A program made the translations under genes and the position numbers. Under the pieces are notes generated by a model that was given only the letters and a program-made list of their open reading frames with translations, ran no database searches and had not been told where the DNA came from. Source: Rhodeus uyekii (taxonomy: Eukaryota > Chordata > Actinopteri > Cypriniformes > Acheilognathidae). From it: 64,000 nucleotides of DNA. Where the stretch lies: contig JAWRVZ010000041.1 in the NCBI GenBank assembly GCA_037043235.1, forward strand, positions 3,690,001 to 3,754,000. The letters run 5' to 3'. Positions 52,394 through 63,496 of the stretch are shown in pieces. The stretch's first letter is position 1, and every line of letters starts with the position of its first letter.

Positions 52394-55300
52394 CCTGTGA
52401 TTCAATTTTACAGAAATCTGTGGTAAAATAATTAATGTCATTCCTGTCAATTTTGATCAGTTTAATACATCTTTGGAGAATAAAAATGGTAGTGTAAAAG
52501 AATTTGCATCATGCGTCTTTCAATCCAATGAAAACTTTGAAAACCCTGACGAACAAATCCCATACGCTATATTCCCGCTTGATTTCTAACCGGGCTCCTT
52601 CCATGTCCTCAAAACATTCCAACCCATCAAGAGCTGTGTCCTCACCCTTATTGTATACGCTCTTTACATTATATTTTGGTGGCTATGTAACATGCCTCAG
52701 AAAAGCAAGAAACAGCCAAACGGAAACAATTAAAAGTAAATTACAACATTCCACATTCCCCCAAAGTAGGTCTACAGGAAGATCCAGGCAGCGATAAGTC
52801 TAATTACTTACCGTAATCCACAGTTGAGACATTTTCTCTTGAACCATTAACCAACTTGAACCCTGGGCCATTTCCGTACAAAATGGATGTGAAGGGCTTC
52901 TGGTCAATATCACTTAAGGTAGGGGCCAAACCTGCAAAGAGGACATTTAAAGCTCAGAGTCTGGGCCATAAACCACCAAGAAAAAACTCTTTAGTAATTA
53001 AACCGCTCTCAACAAGCCTTGAGCCTTCATTACCTACCAAAGATTGAGTTTCCCCGTGATGTGTAGCCTCCAAAGCTGAAGACATGAGAGTGATCGGCCG
53101 TGACGACGGTTAGTGTGTCATAGATGCTGGTGAGGAGATCAGCTCGAGTAATGGCCCGATCCATTTCCACGGCTTCGTGCAAGGCCTGCTTCGCTTTGCC
53201 CTCATGGTGTCCGTGGTCAATGCGCCCACCTGTCAGCAGACGGCCAGACGTCTCATACACAGCATGTACGTACGTTCATTCTGTACATATCTTTCCTTTC
53301 AGTAGCTGAAAGGGTTGTTATAGAGCCAGTAACTAATAGTAGCTGAGCTGTTATTGTGCAGCTTTTAATTTAATGAATTTTAATTGAATTATTTCGAATT
53401 TTAATGAATGCTTCAAATTAATTTATTCAACTCGAGTGAATATTTAGTGAGATTAATGTTTAATACTGCAGTTTATACTATGTTTGTATGTGTAGCGCTT
53501 TTATTTTTTCTTAGTAGTTCTTTCTTTGGATTTAGATTTTTTATTTATTATATCCCCGGCTTTGCCATTTTCCTGCTACATAAATACTGCATTTATTAAA
53601 TACAATTTAAACTGATAATATTTAATTATTTTATTTATTATATAATATAAAAATACATTTAATAGTAGCATGAAAAGTAGTATCTATAAAGTCTAAGAGC
53701 AGTATACTACATACATATATTAAAAAAATGTTAATTTAACAGTTTATGTTTACTTGTGTAGATATAATTAAATAACTAATTTAAAACTAATATATATTTA
53801 TATATAGATTAGTTTGAAAAGTAGCTTACCCACCACTAAGAAATTATTAAGAGTAAGATAATAATATATATTCTAATAATAAGAATAAATAATTTATATA
53901 ATAAATAATAATTTAATTAGACACTTTATTTCTTACCTTCCACCAGCAAGTAGAACCCGCGTTCATTTTTTTTGAGGATCTTAATGGCTACATCTACCAT
54001 CTCAGTGAGGGAAGGGTCCGTTTCTTTGTTTCTCTCCAGCTCATAGGGCAGGTCTGCTGGCTCAAACAGACCTGTAGCGTAAATAGAACAGGAATTCAGG
54101 AAAGCATCGTCTCCAAAAAGGTCACATAAAAGGTCCCAGAATGGTTATAAAACTCACCCAACAGATAATCCACATTATTTGGATTCAGAGAAAGAAGATC
54201 CTTCCTGTTCCAAACATAGTAACCTCTCTGATTACACAAGGGTTAAGAGAAAAACAACAAATAGATAAGAGAAACGGCCATACCCCCTTATATTTAGAAG
54301 CGTTATAGGATGTATAACACCCCTATGATTCAACATCTTGCAACCAAATCTCTGTAATACAGTTTCACAACAAGTACAAATTGTCTTCATTTGTTATTAA
54401 CTGCAGAGCTGTAAAGCCTGCTTTAGAGGCCCCAGGAGCATCAGATCAGATTCAGGGTAGTCAATAAAGAGGGCATCATCAAAAGAGCACAAATACTCTG
54501 CCAGAGTAGGACAAACAGAGAGAAAATGAAAAAGAGATTTGTCAGCAGAGGCATAATGTGGAAGTGCGTTTTCTCCCTGAACTGAATTGAACATGACGTT
54601 GTAAATGAAAAGATGGAATGAAGTGCTCTCTTTTTCCCTCGTTTCATTTTTCACCTTATCCTTCACTCTGTCAGTCCACTCTCCCACAAGGTTCCTGCCA
54701 TCCTTGCGTGTACCGTTGTGTTTCTTGTCTCCTGGGTATTCCACATCCGGTGTGTTTTTGGGGTACATATTTCTCCGCCCACCCCCCATAATCACCTGCC
54801 CATCCATAATGAAGAACAAAAGAGAAACATCACACAAATATTATACACAGTGCAGTCTAAAAGAAAATACAATTGCAATCAAAACATTTCAAGATATTGT
54901 TAATAAATAAAGTAGAAATATTTAGATTTTAGAAGCATTCAGAAGCATTTTAACTAGTGGTCTCAGAATTTTACTTTAGACTTTCTGTATAAAGGCCTAA
55001 TATTAATATAACAATACTAACATGGTGATATAAAACTAGGCAAAGAAACACAATATTAACAGAACCAGATATTGAATGACCAAACTCTAAAACTGATGGA
55101 AACTCACATTAATGTCAGGGATATTTTCAAAGAGTTGTCTTGCAATGTCTTTGCATCCACTCTGCAGTGCTTCAGATGGCATGTCCCCGTCGGAATACCA
55201 GTCCCGATCTACACAGTGGGCATATGCGGCACTCGGGGTGGCATGGTTTACCCGTGTTGTTGTGACGATTCCCACTGATTTGCCTGGGGAAAAATACAGG

Positions 55301-58300
55301 TTGTTGCAACTGTTCCTGTAGGGGCATGTCCATGTTATTCACTACATCTACATTCTAGTTGATTACATATTTTATACTCGTCTATCTAGGGATTAAATGA
55401 CGGAACGGATATTGAATCAACAGCTTGACTTACAGAAAACTAACTAAAGTATGCACTGTCTCAGCTAAGGAAACAGTTTGATTTTAAGTCTTGTTGTCTG
55501 GCTAAGGTCAAACGCTTGTATGGTACATTATTTTAATGCATTTTCTGAACATAAGCACCCAAGTGAGAGAGTATTTTCCCCTGTACTCAGATCAGGTCAG
55601 GTTATCAGTTTGACACTGATTCGACTGTTCGCCTTTTAAACCTCTCAGCTGGATTTTAAAATGTTTATTCTGGTCATGTTGAGCAAATTCCGCTCGGCTA
55701 CATTCACCTCTACCTTCAGCGGAGGACTTCCATCTTATAAAACGCTTCATTTGTTTTTATTTTCAACATGAGAATAAAATATGAGAAAGCCGTCTGCGTG
55801 CTGCGCTCATCAGTCAAACTGTCACTCTTCTCATTTATTCCTTTACTTCAGATAAGGACGTGTTTTTTCCACTTTGCTCAATCCTTTATCTGCTCAAACT
55901 TTTGTGTGTGTGCCAGTGTCACCTTTCTTTCTCTCATGCAAAAATAAGTTAATGGATTGCTAGCAAAAAAACAAACAAATAAGAGCCCAGAAACAAATAT
56001 CCCATCTATATTCTAATTATAATAAAAGTCGGGACAGAGAGGCATTATAGCTGCTGTATGAGGGGATTTAAAAGAGCACCTCACCTGCATCTTTGGCCCA
56101 TTTAAGAATGGAGGTGACCTCGTTCCCCTGAGTGGTGTTGCACTGGGATCTTACGGCTGCTGCGCTCACTCCAACCGTACCTTCATTGGCTTTGACCCCA
56201 CACAGATATGCTGTGGCAGTGCCTGCACTGTCTGGTACTTGAGCATTGGTGTTGTATGTCTGGGGATGGGGAACATACACAATTTTAATAGCTGCAGGAA
56301 TTATTTTACAGGAGCACTTAGTGTAGTTCTATAATTGTTTAGTCTGGATTATTAAGCATGACTACAGTGATCCTTCGTTTATCGCGGTTAAAATCCGGGT
56401 GAAAATCCGTGAAGTATGATCAGCCAATCAGCTCACGGGATACATCCACTCATGCTTTCATTCGTTGATTTCGCGCCAGGAACCAATCACGTGTCTTGTC
56501 TGAGTGCCCGTGGGTGTGTACAAAGCCTCTGAGAGAGTTTCTCTCTTTGTCTGGCATCCTGGGAAACAGTTTCTCTCGCGCATCACGATAAAACAACGCT
56601 GCTTTCCGCAATACGGCGGTATTTTTGAATTTTAATTTTTCAATGAATATTTTTACAAAAAATCTGCGATGCACAGACGCCGCGAAACTTGAACCGCGGC
56701 GAGGGATTACTGTATAAACATTCTGATGAGTCCAATATTATCTATAGGCATTTATTATTTATTAAAAAAATATTAATTTTTTACTATAACAATTTAAATC
56801 CAGTTTAGATAAAATGTTAAAGATTTTTTTTTTTATTATACAATATTTGATACATCTGGCTTTTATGGCTCATAATATGATATAAGAGAATAAGGAACCT
56901 ATATATGATAAGGGGGAAAAAAAACTTTATTCAGAGGCCAAATTGCTGATATTTATATGGTCAGAAAGTAAGATGAAATTCTAATAGCTTGTAATGTAAA
57001 TCAATTAGATCTTTATAATGGCATCACAAACTACTTAAATGCAAATAAATATTGGTATTTGTACAGGACTAATGCGTATTGGATTACCTGTTTCTTTTAT
57101 TTTGATTAACTTTGTCTATCTTCCTCATCATCCTCTGACAAAACATTACAGAACTATGTCTTAGTAAGATGATTTTAAATGCTTAGTTTTATGATGAAAG
57201 CTCTGTGTTTTTTATTGTGTATGTGGGGGGAGGGGGGGGGAATAAATAGTGCAATACAATATATGATGACAGATGTGCAAATAAATATTTCTCAAAAACC
57301 TGATATTTTATATTTGATAAATCACAGATTTCTCTAAATATTATGTATTGGTAATCAAGTAAACTTAAATTGTTTCAGTCCAGTAAGTGTTCATCTTCAA
57401 TTATCACTAACAATATAAAAGTTATTCTTACATTTAATTTATAAATGTGACCCACGCACTGAATGGGAACATTTTTAGAATTATGCTAAAAGTGCCTTTT
57501 AATAGCTACAAATAAAGTAACACACATATTTAGAGGCCTTAGAAATATTAAGTATAATAAATTAGATTTTACTGGGTTAAGTAAAACATTTACATGAAGC
57601 CAAAGAGCAAAACAACTTAGTAAATATAGAAGATAGTAACTAAACATATCTCACCATCCTCACTTTTAATAATGGTTAACATATGTGAAATATTTAACTA
57701 TGTGAGAATCATTATCCCAGAACTTTGGCCAATAGAGAAATCAAACTTTGATTTGAATCTGTTCTCTGTGACCCGGGGTGGGCAACTCCATGGATTATGA
57801 ACACAAAGGAATGGCATGATGGGATTCCAACACGAGGGATGTACCTTAGAGAGGGCAACATAGGGGAATTTGTCCATCTCCAGTTGTGTTTCCTCACCGC
57901 TCTGTCCATTCAGTTGACCTTTTAGAATCCGTGCTGCTGTGACCGTAGCAACACCCATACCTACCAACAGCAAAGTTTGCCATGATTAAGACGGACTGTT
58001 TTTAACAAGATATTCTTTCCTTTAAGCGCCATCTATGATGAATAAAACGGTCTGCCTGAACCTGAGAAAGCCCTTATATTATGTAGAGGAAGAAGCCATT
58101 CTTTAATTAAATCTTGAAGTTTATTCAGAATAGTGAGATGAAATGACCACTTGTCACTTAATAACCCGCTATACTTGAAAGCACCAGCCAAATTAGAGTA
58201 CACTTAAAAGTCTCAAGCTTGCAGAACTGTACAAAACTGCATACTCAGAAGAATCTATACTTTTAGTTTAAACGATTAAAATGAAATATTACACAAAATA

Positions 58301-61300
58301 TAATCACTGCAATGTGTTAATGCATAAAATGAATGTTTTGGCTTTAGTTGCAATTATGGATTGAAATCGATTCTGAAGTTAAAAAAGTAGTAAATTAAAA
58401 AGTATTTTTATCTTTTTTGTCAATTTATGAAAAATATATTCCAATCTTTAAATCAAAGTAGAACTTGAAAAGCATTCTACAACCTCAAAGTCGTCTACAA
58501 CACGACCTTCATTTAAATGATATTGACTCTTAAAACCCCAAGATCAATCTTGCCGGCATTTTCACTGTCAGCCGGCAAATTAAGTCATATTTTATCCGTG
58601 TTTGCAGTCCGAATTAAATGTGATGAGATGAAAAGACTGTATACTGCAAAAGAATGGCAAGAAACTTTTTTTTTTATCGGGTTGTCCTTGAGGGCACATA
58701 ACAAAGCTACCATTGTAGACCAATACATGAACAAATGGCTCTATTAATCTGTTCTCTTTTACTGGATGAAATGCATACAGTGTACCTATCCTTTTAATGT
58801 ATCATACAAATCATACTAAGTATCAAACAGTTACCATTTGAATCAGTCAATCCTTGAATAAACTCACTGAATTAGAAATTCATGAGACTCAATGCAATTT
58901 TAATAATCTTAATGCAGCAACAAACAAGTCAACTGATCCAAATCTTCTTGTATCTCTATTTCAACAGTGCCTGTACCTGAAATCATGGATTTTATAGCTG
59001 GTATGTGTTTTTTGAACAGTGACCACTGAAATAAATCTAGATGAAGTTGAACTTGAGGCTTCATACGATATACAGTGGAGTTTGGTTATGTTGACGGCCT
59101 CGGGTGTTGCAAAAACCAACAGCCAATAATCAACAGCCAATATGGCGATTTATTAGATGAAGCGATCGGCATGCTATAAAAATGTACATACACTGTATAT
59201 GTTTGCTAACAACAAAAAGCATATGTGCACCAACTAACAGCAGAGATTTACCAGTATACAATAAAAAAAACACTTCCATTCTCCATACAAACCTTTAATT
59301 ATATTCTCCAACATTGCAAACACAATTTCGCTCACAGCGTAAACAGTCATAGCATATTCGTGAGGTCATCACGCTGTACTAGATTGCATACTTTCTTGCG
59401 TTCTGCCTGTCTAATGTGCTTTCTCAACAAATTCGGCTTCGCCCCGTCTTTTAATAACCGTGTTCGCGCCGCAGCGCTGAGCAGAGCACACTTCAGAACA
59501 AAAGCAGGATGTGTTTGTGTGTGTTCGTTCATCTAAGCCTCATACTCATTGGTCATTACTGACCAATGTCAAAATATTGAAAATAAAAAAAATAAAATAT
59601 GTCAAAAGAACGCAAATGTGCTTCAGAGAGTCCTGTGTGGCGCTGTGAGTAAAGAGTCACTGACAGAGCGATCAGGACCGCGATCCACGTGCAACGCAAA
59701 CTCAGCGCATGCACAGTGAACTAGGTACGCTCATGACTCACGAGATAACCATGTGAAGTGGTGAATTTGTCCCTCTTTTTTGCTCGAGATACTAGTGTTC
59801 AGCGACATTAAAGAATCGAAAATGCTAAGATGAATAGGGAGTTTGGTGGTTCCACTTCAAAAACGTCGACATAATAGGACAGGCGAGTTAACCGTGAGTC
59901 GAGATAAGTGAACTCCACTGTATTTTTTTTTAGGTTTTGATAAACTGTTGTTTTATATCAGCCTTCCCAGCATTGGGGTGTGTGTACAAAACAACAAATT
60001 CTTTCCATAAAGATTGGTTGATTTCAATCGTAGCTGAGGAAAAGAAACTTATTTTTTCCTGCCAGAATAATCAAACTGCCTCTTCCTTCCTTCCTTCCAA
60101 CCATTGTGATTTCAAATTTGGCCAGAAGAAATTTGCCGTTCTGATGTTCAACGTGACCTTGTCTGTGGTTAATTGACATATTTGTCCCTAACTTGGTATC
60201 CATCACTTCCCATGGTGTGAAGCAGCGTCATACAATGCAACAGCGCTTTTAAAAATATTTAATTTTGTCAGACCTAGTTGTACACAAACAGTTTGGAAGG
60301 CTTGGTTGAAAAAAACATAAGCAAAGTGGATTAGTATTATTTGAATGAAGAGAAATGACAATTGATTTCTGTCCATACTGTAACAAGACAAATATTTAAT
60401 GGTAAAGATCCACGGATGGCGTGACTTACCATCACCGAGAAAAAGGATGGCGTTCTTGGCAATGTTCTTGTTGAGCTCTTGAAGGGTCAAAGCTGTTTTT
60501 AGCGAGCGCTGAGCCCAGCCCTTCCAGAAATCAGGGTCCTTCTCTTGTTCTATAAGTCAGAAGAAAACATGTTTATACGTTTGTTGCCCACAAATTATAA
60601 CACACAACCAGCGAAATTGCTCCTGCAAAACAAAATAATGATAATGGCTTTAGACTGAAGTCTCCATTAAGAGATGATGATTACGCTATCTCCCTCTAAA
60701 CTGAATTGAATTGAATGCTGGACAAGAAAAACAACTGAATATCTATTTTGTGCATATCTTCTTCTGCCCACATAAGCTTCTTAAACCCACAATCATGTAA
60801 ATGAACATATCTGGGACCATCTGACCCGAGGATCCAATCTTCTTATAGAAGCTAACATACATTTGAAATGAGTTTTACTCTTTGTCTATACTTGGAGCAA
60901 GGTCAAAAAGAAGACTATTAAACCTCCACTAGCTAGAGTTGGTGTACACACGGTTTATGAAGCGCTCACCTGACACTGTAAATCAAAGGCACTATAAGGC
61001 AAGGGTGCTCATTCCTGTTCCAAAAGAGCTACTTCCTGCAGATTTTCATTTTTAAACTTGCTTAAGCAGAAATGTTTAGAATTATCGTGAAGCTTTCAAG
61101 AAGATCTTGACTAGCTGGTTCAGGTGTATTTGATTTGGGTTGAAGAAAGACTTCCTGAAAGCTCGTTTTCTAGGAACAGGATTTAGCACCCCTTCTATAA
61201 GGTGCATTAGTCTTAAATTTGTTTTTAAAGACACAAAATGCTTATAATTACAAAGACAACTATCCCATCTAATAAAGGCAAACGGCCAATAAACAAAACG

Positions 61301-61383
61301 TATCTTAACTGACCTGGAAACGCAGGCTTTGCCAAAACTTCCCAAACCAGGCATCCGAGGATAAGGAGGGAAGCGACCTTCAT
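49849..61383 (-). CDS. alpi: Intestinal-type alkaline phosphatase, 11 exons, 526 aa
   Basis: Exons in transcription order: 61383-61314, 60549-60430, 57960-57845, 56259-56085, 55283-55108, 54795-54655, 54227-54158, 54071-53937, 53229-53038, 52931-52812, 50114-49849. The total is 1581 nt, all phases agree and every junction has GT/AG. The enzyme hydrolyses phosphomonoesters; family members sit GPI-anchored on the outer face of the brush border and dephosphorylate lipopolysaccharide and nucleotides. Visible: signal peptide 1-18; metal-ligand Asp63 (LGDGMG); nucleophile Ser113 (VPDSAGTATA); HATP at 174-177 and Arg187 (VDRDWYSD); Glu334; zinc ligands Asp339 and His343 (GGRIDHGHHE); Asp380-His381 (TADHSH); His456 (METHGGED). 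The Mg ligand Ser of mammalian enzymes is Thr176 here. The 11-exon layout and length match the tissue-specific ALP branch rather than the liver/bone/kidney gene. The C-terminal hydrophobic tail (MLAVLLSVTRLLC) is short and interrupted by Arg, odd for a GPI signal. In zebrafish there are several alpi copies; which one this matches is open. Confidence 0.96.
50676..51040. mobile_element. TA-flanked MITE copy C, in alpi intron 10
   Basis: 365 bp, CAGTAATCCCTCGCCACTTC at one end and GAGGGATCACTG at the other, flanked by TA. Inner sequence includes CCAATCA and CACGTG motifs. Opposite orientation to copy D 740 bp away. Confidence 0.88.
51782..52067. mobile_element. TA-flanked MITE copy D, in alpi intron 10
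   Basis: 286 bp, CAGTGATCCCTCGTTTACTG to GAGGGATTACTG with flanking TA; a reverse-complement, internally shortened copy of C. Confidence 0.88.
52195..52495 (+). repeat. Abundant cyprinid interspersed repeat, copy 4, in alpi intron 10
   Basis: Shares TTAATCCTGTGATGACAGAG, CACTATCATTACTCCAGACT and ATCAATGTTGAAAACAGTTG with the other copies; contains the TG microsatellite. Confidence 0.65.
52357..52391 (+). repeat. (TG)n microsatellite in alpi intron 10
   Basis: About 17 TG units inside a common interspersed repeat. Confidence 0.93.
52812..52931 (-). CDS. alpi: alpi exon 10: crown-region strand
   Basis: Reads LAPTLSDIDQKPFTSILYGN and GPGFKLVNGSRENVSTVDY, with two potential N-glycosylation sites (NGS, NVS). 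Confidence 0.93.
53038..53229 (-). CDS. alpi: alpi exon 9: zinc ligands
   Basis: Reads GGRIDHGHHEGKAKQALHE and later VVTADHSHVFSFGGY. Asp339, His343, Asp380 and His381 are the catalytic metal ligands. Confidence 0.96.
53937..54071 (-). CDS. alpi: alpi exon 8: calcium-site residues and Mg glutamate
   Basis: Starts GLFEPADLPYELERN, the vertebrate-specific fourth metal (calcium) site region, and ends FYLLVEG with Glu334, the Mg ligand equivalent to human Glu311. Confidence 0.95.
54158..54227 (-). CDS. alpi: alpi exon 7
   Basis: Short exon reading RGYYVWNRKDLLSLNPNNVD then YLLG. The acceptor CAG at 54228-54230 was chosen because it keeps the frame; the overlapping AG two bases on would break it. 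Confidence 0.9.
54655..54795 (-). CDS. alpi: alpi exon 6
   Basis: 47 codons in phase 0 at both ends: VIMGGGRRNMYPKNTPD, EYPGDKKHNGTRKDGRNL, EWTDRVKDK. NGT is a potential glycosylation site. Confidence 0.94.
55108..55283 (-). CDS. alpi: alpi exon 5: HATP and substrate-phosphate arginine
   Basis: Reads GIVTTTRVNHATPSAAYAH and VDRDWYSD. His174/Thr176 line the Mg site and Arg187 holds the substrate phosphate by comparison with the human placental enzyme (His153, Ser155, Arg166). Confidence 0.95.
56085..56259 (-). CDS. alpi: alpi exon 4: nucleophile serine
   Basis: Starts TYNTNAQVPDSAGTATAY; Ser113 is the residue phosphorylated in the reaction. Also carries a QCNTT sequon and the conserved GNEVTSILKWAKDAG. 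Confidence 0.96.
56365..56712. mobile_element. TA-flanked MITE copy E, in alpi intron 3
   Basis: 348 bp, CAGTGATCCTTCGTTTATCG to GAGGGATTACTG, flanked by TA. Same orientation as D. Confidence 0.88.
57845..57960 (-). CDS. alpi: alpi exon 3
   Basis: Completes GDGMGV and continues TVTAARILKGQ to EMDKFPYVALSK, ending in phase 0. Strongly conserved in all vertebrate ALPs. Confidence 0.95.
59073..59920. mobile_element. TA-flanked MITE of another family, in alpi intron 2
   Basis: 848 bp with inverted ends CAGTGGAGTT / AACTCCACTG and TA on both sides. The inner part near 59350-59590 is shared with the insert nested in the MITE at 33 kb, so it is mosaic. Pogo-like by its ends; no transposase frame. 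Confidence 0.8.
60430..60549 (-). CDS. alpi: alpi exon 2: N-terminal helix and first metal loop
   Basis: Residues 24-63. Starts EQEKDPDFWKGWAQ, the N-terminal arm typical of vertebrate ALPs, and ends in ILFLGDG, whose Asp63 bridges metals. Split codon at each end. Confidence 0.95.
61000..61194. mobile_element. hAT-type MITE in alpi intron 1
   Basis: 195 bp. Perfect 8-bp duplication CTATAAGG at 60992-60999 and 61195-61202. Imperfect inverted ends: AGGGTGCTCATTCCTGTTCC matches the complement of GGAACAGGATTTAGCACCCC. Confidence 0.85.
61314..61383 (-). CDS. alpi: alpi exon 1: start codon and signal peptide
   Basis: Encodes residues 1-23, MKVASLLILGCLVWEVLA followed by KPAFP, then one base of a split codon. 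The hydrophobic core and Ala at -1 fit a secretory signal. The ATG is preceded by ACAAA, an acceptable context. Confidence 0.93.
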
Positions 61384-61549
61384 TTTGTCACCGTTTGCAG
61401 AATAACTCACGTCCCAAGGATGTCAGAAAACACTAGGATCTGAAAAAAACGTTAATGTCAGTGTGAAAATATTGATTATATTCCCATTTTAATGTTCAGA
61501 GATAACTATAAATGAGCTGTTCATGAATGTGCCGTCAACATGGCACTAG

Positions 61550-61593
61550 TATATATTTGTTTGAGCTTAACCAATGGCGTGAGTTTGGGGCGG
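61550..61593 (-). promoter_or_regulatory. Candidate alpi core promoter
   Basis: Reading the minus strand toward the ATG: a GC box (61587-61593), an inverted CCAAT box (61571-61577) and TATATA (61550-61555), about 170 bases before the start codon. A pyrimidine-rich TTTTTTTCAG ends at 61440 on the minus strand, so a small non-coding first exon is possible. Confidence 0.5.
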
Positions 61594-61599
61594 AGCTAC

Positions 61600-62761
61600 C
61601 TTCCTCTAGCTATTATAGAACTCCTTGATTTGAAAACAATCATTATTGTTGCTGTTCCACTTGGTGCCACTACAGTGGCACATAAATAACACACTTCATC
61701 TTGAAGCACAGAAAACAACTATTTACCATCTTAAGGCTTGTTCTTTATTTACATTCATGCACAAAAACAACTGAAACATGCAGACCGTTTCAGCTGAGGA
61801 TGTATGCCACAAAAACTGATAAGAGGCATATTTGAATCTTAATTTGAGTAGCTACCTAAAACGTCACACCTGAAAACGTGATATGGCTGCATTAGTATTA
61901 AACCTCTCTGTCTTCTACTCTTTAGTCAAGGTCACTTTAATGGGATTGAGTGTCATTGCACACAGTGCTTTAATAGGCATGACAAAGCTGATTAACTGGA
62001 CACCTCTGTTCCGAAGCACAGGACCGCAAGATTTCTATTATGAACACACAATTCCTCAGCGAACTTCACATCCTTTTAATAGGGTCTTTAGTCATTGCTC
62101 AGAAAACATCAATCAACATCAAAGCCATACGTTCAACCTATATACCTATACATTACCCATGCTGGAGCTTTGACCGCTTTGTGTTTAACTGGGGGGAAAA
62201 ACAGCTATAGGCTTTTTAGTTTACATAATCAATTTAACACTTTATATTAGGTGACTTCAACTACTTGTACTTGCATATAAAAAACGCAAGTATACAAAGT
62301 ATTTATTGTGTTCATGTTGTTTTGACAAAACACTTTTGCTGCTATTAATCTCTAAAGTTAGTGACATATTTAAATAGTGGTGCAAAGATCATTATGGTTG
62401 TTGAGTCATGGATCAGATCGTTTTTATGAGTAAAAAAAATGCTGCGCATGGGTGGTTGTGATGTAACTGTTTTTTATCTATTACTTAAAGGCCACTTTAA
62501 GTATTTTGGTACCACAGCAAAAAAAAACATCTAGTTTTTAATCATTAAACATGATTGAAGGCAATTGTACAGTCAATAATAAAATAATAGCAAATACACA
62601 AATCTACAAGCATAGATAAATACAAGATAACAAAGTAGTCTAACAGTAGTATTCAGGCACAGACATGTCATTAAATATAGCTTAAAATGTTAATTTTAAT
62701 TTTAATGTGTTGTTCGATTAACAATAATGACTTAGCCACAGATATTTATAGGCTGACGTCA
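61600..62761. other. Upstream flank of alpi
   Basis: Between the promoter and the hAT element no coding feature is seen; any distal alpi control sites would be here. Confidence 0.5.
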
Positions 62762-62769
62762 CTTTAAAC

Positions 62770-63496
62770 CAGGGGTGGGCAAACTACGGCCCGCGGGCCA
62801 TATCCGGCCCGCCGAACTTGCCAAACCTGTATTAAACCTCCTTCATTTTACATTTCCCTGTAATGTCACTCTGTCGCGGCTGCAGTGTCGCTGAAGCTGT
62901 GGTGGAGAATAGGCGTGTGTCGCAAACCCCTCTACACCCCCCTTTATGGCGTTAATTCCGTGCTAAAAAGCAACGACCGCAAAACTGATGTTTGCGTGCG
63001 CATAAATTACATCCGCGAGCGGAAAACAGATCTACACGTAAATACGGGTACCCGCGAGCTCATTTTAATCACTCGCGCGCGTGAACATTCGCACGCTCTC
63101 GACTGCTGTTTTTGCTCGCGCGAGCACTTTTATTTTTGTCAGTCGTGGGGCGGGGCTTGCTCTTGTAATAGTAACATCAAACATCATTGGTTAGTTCCCT
63201 TTTTTCCAGAGGTCAGTTGTGATTGGACGCCTGTGATTGTCAATCTAGAGCTGAGGCAAATATCCGATTCATTCACATTGCATATTATGGTTTTTCTGGC
63301 GATTAAATTGTATTAATATTGTTTTGTTGTAATTTCACGTGTCCCAGTCGAGTGATTTAAGACCAAATTATACTTTATACAGGTTTTCTAGGATTTCTTA
63401 TAAGTAAATAAGAACAGGTACGACCTTCACCCCGGCCCCTCTGTCAATTTCAAGAAACCAATGTGGCCCGCGAGACAAATAGTTTGTCCACCTCTG
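62770..63496. mobile_element. Non-autonomous hAT (Charlie-like) element upstream of alpi
   Basis: Perfect 8-bp duplication CTTTAAAC at 62762-62769 and 63497-63504. Ends CAGGGGTGGGCAAACTA and, inverted, CAGAGGTGGACAAACTA. Interior is CpG-rich (62870-63250), unlike the surrounding AT-rich DNA. A 143-codon open stretch (62885-63316) has no recognisable domain. Confidence 0.92.

Noticed and set aside
62885..63316. 143-codon frame inside the hAT element
   Set aside because: No transposase motif, no splice context; open because the stretch is GC-rich.
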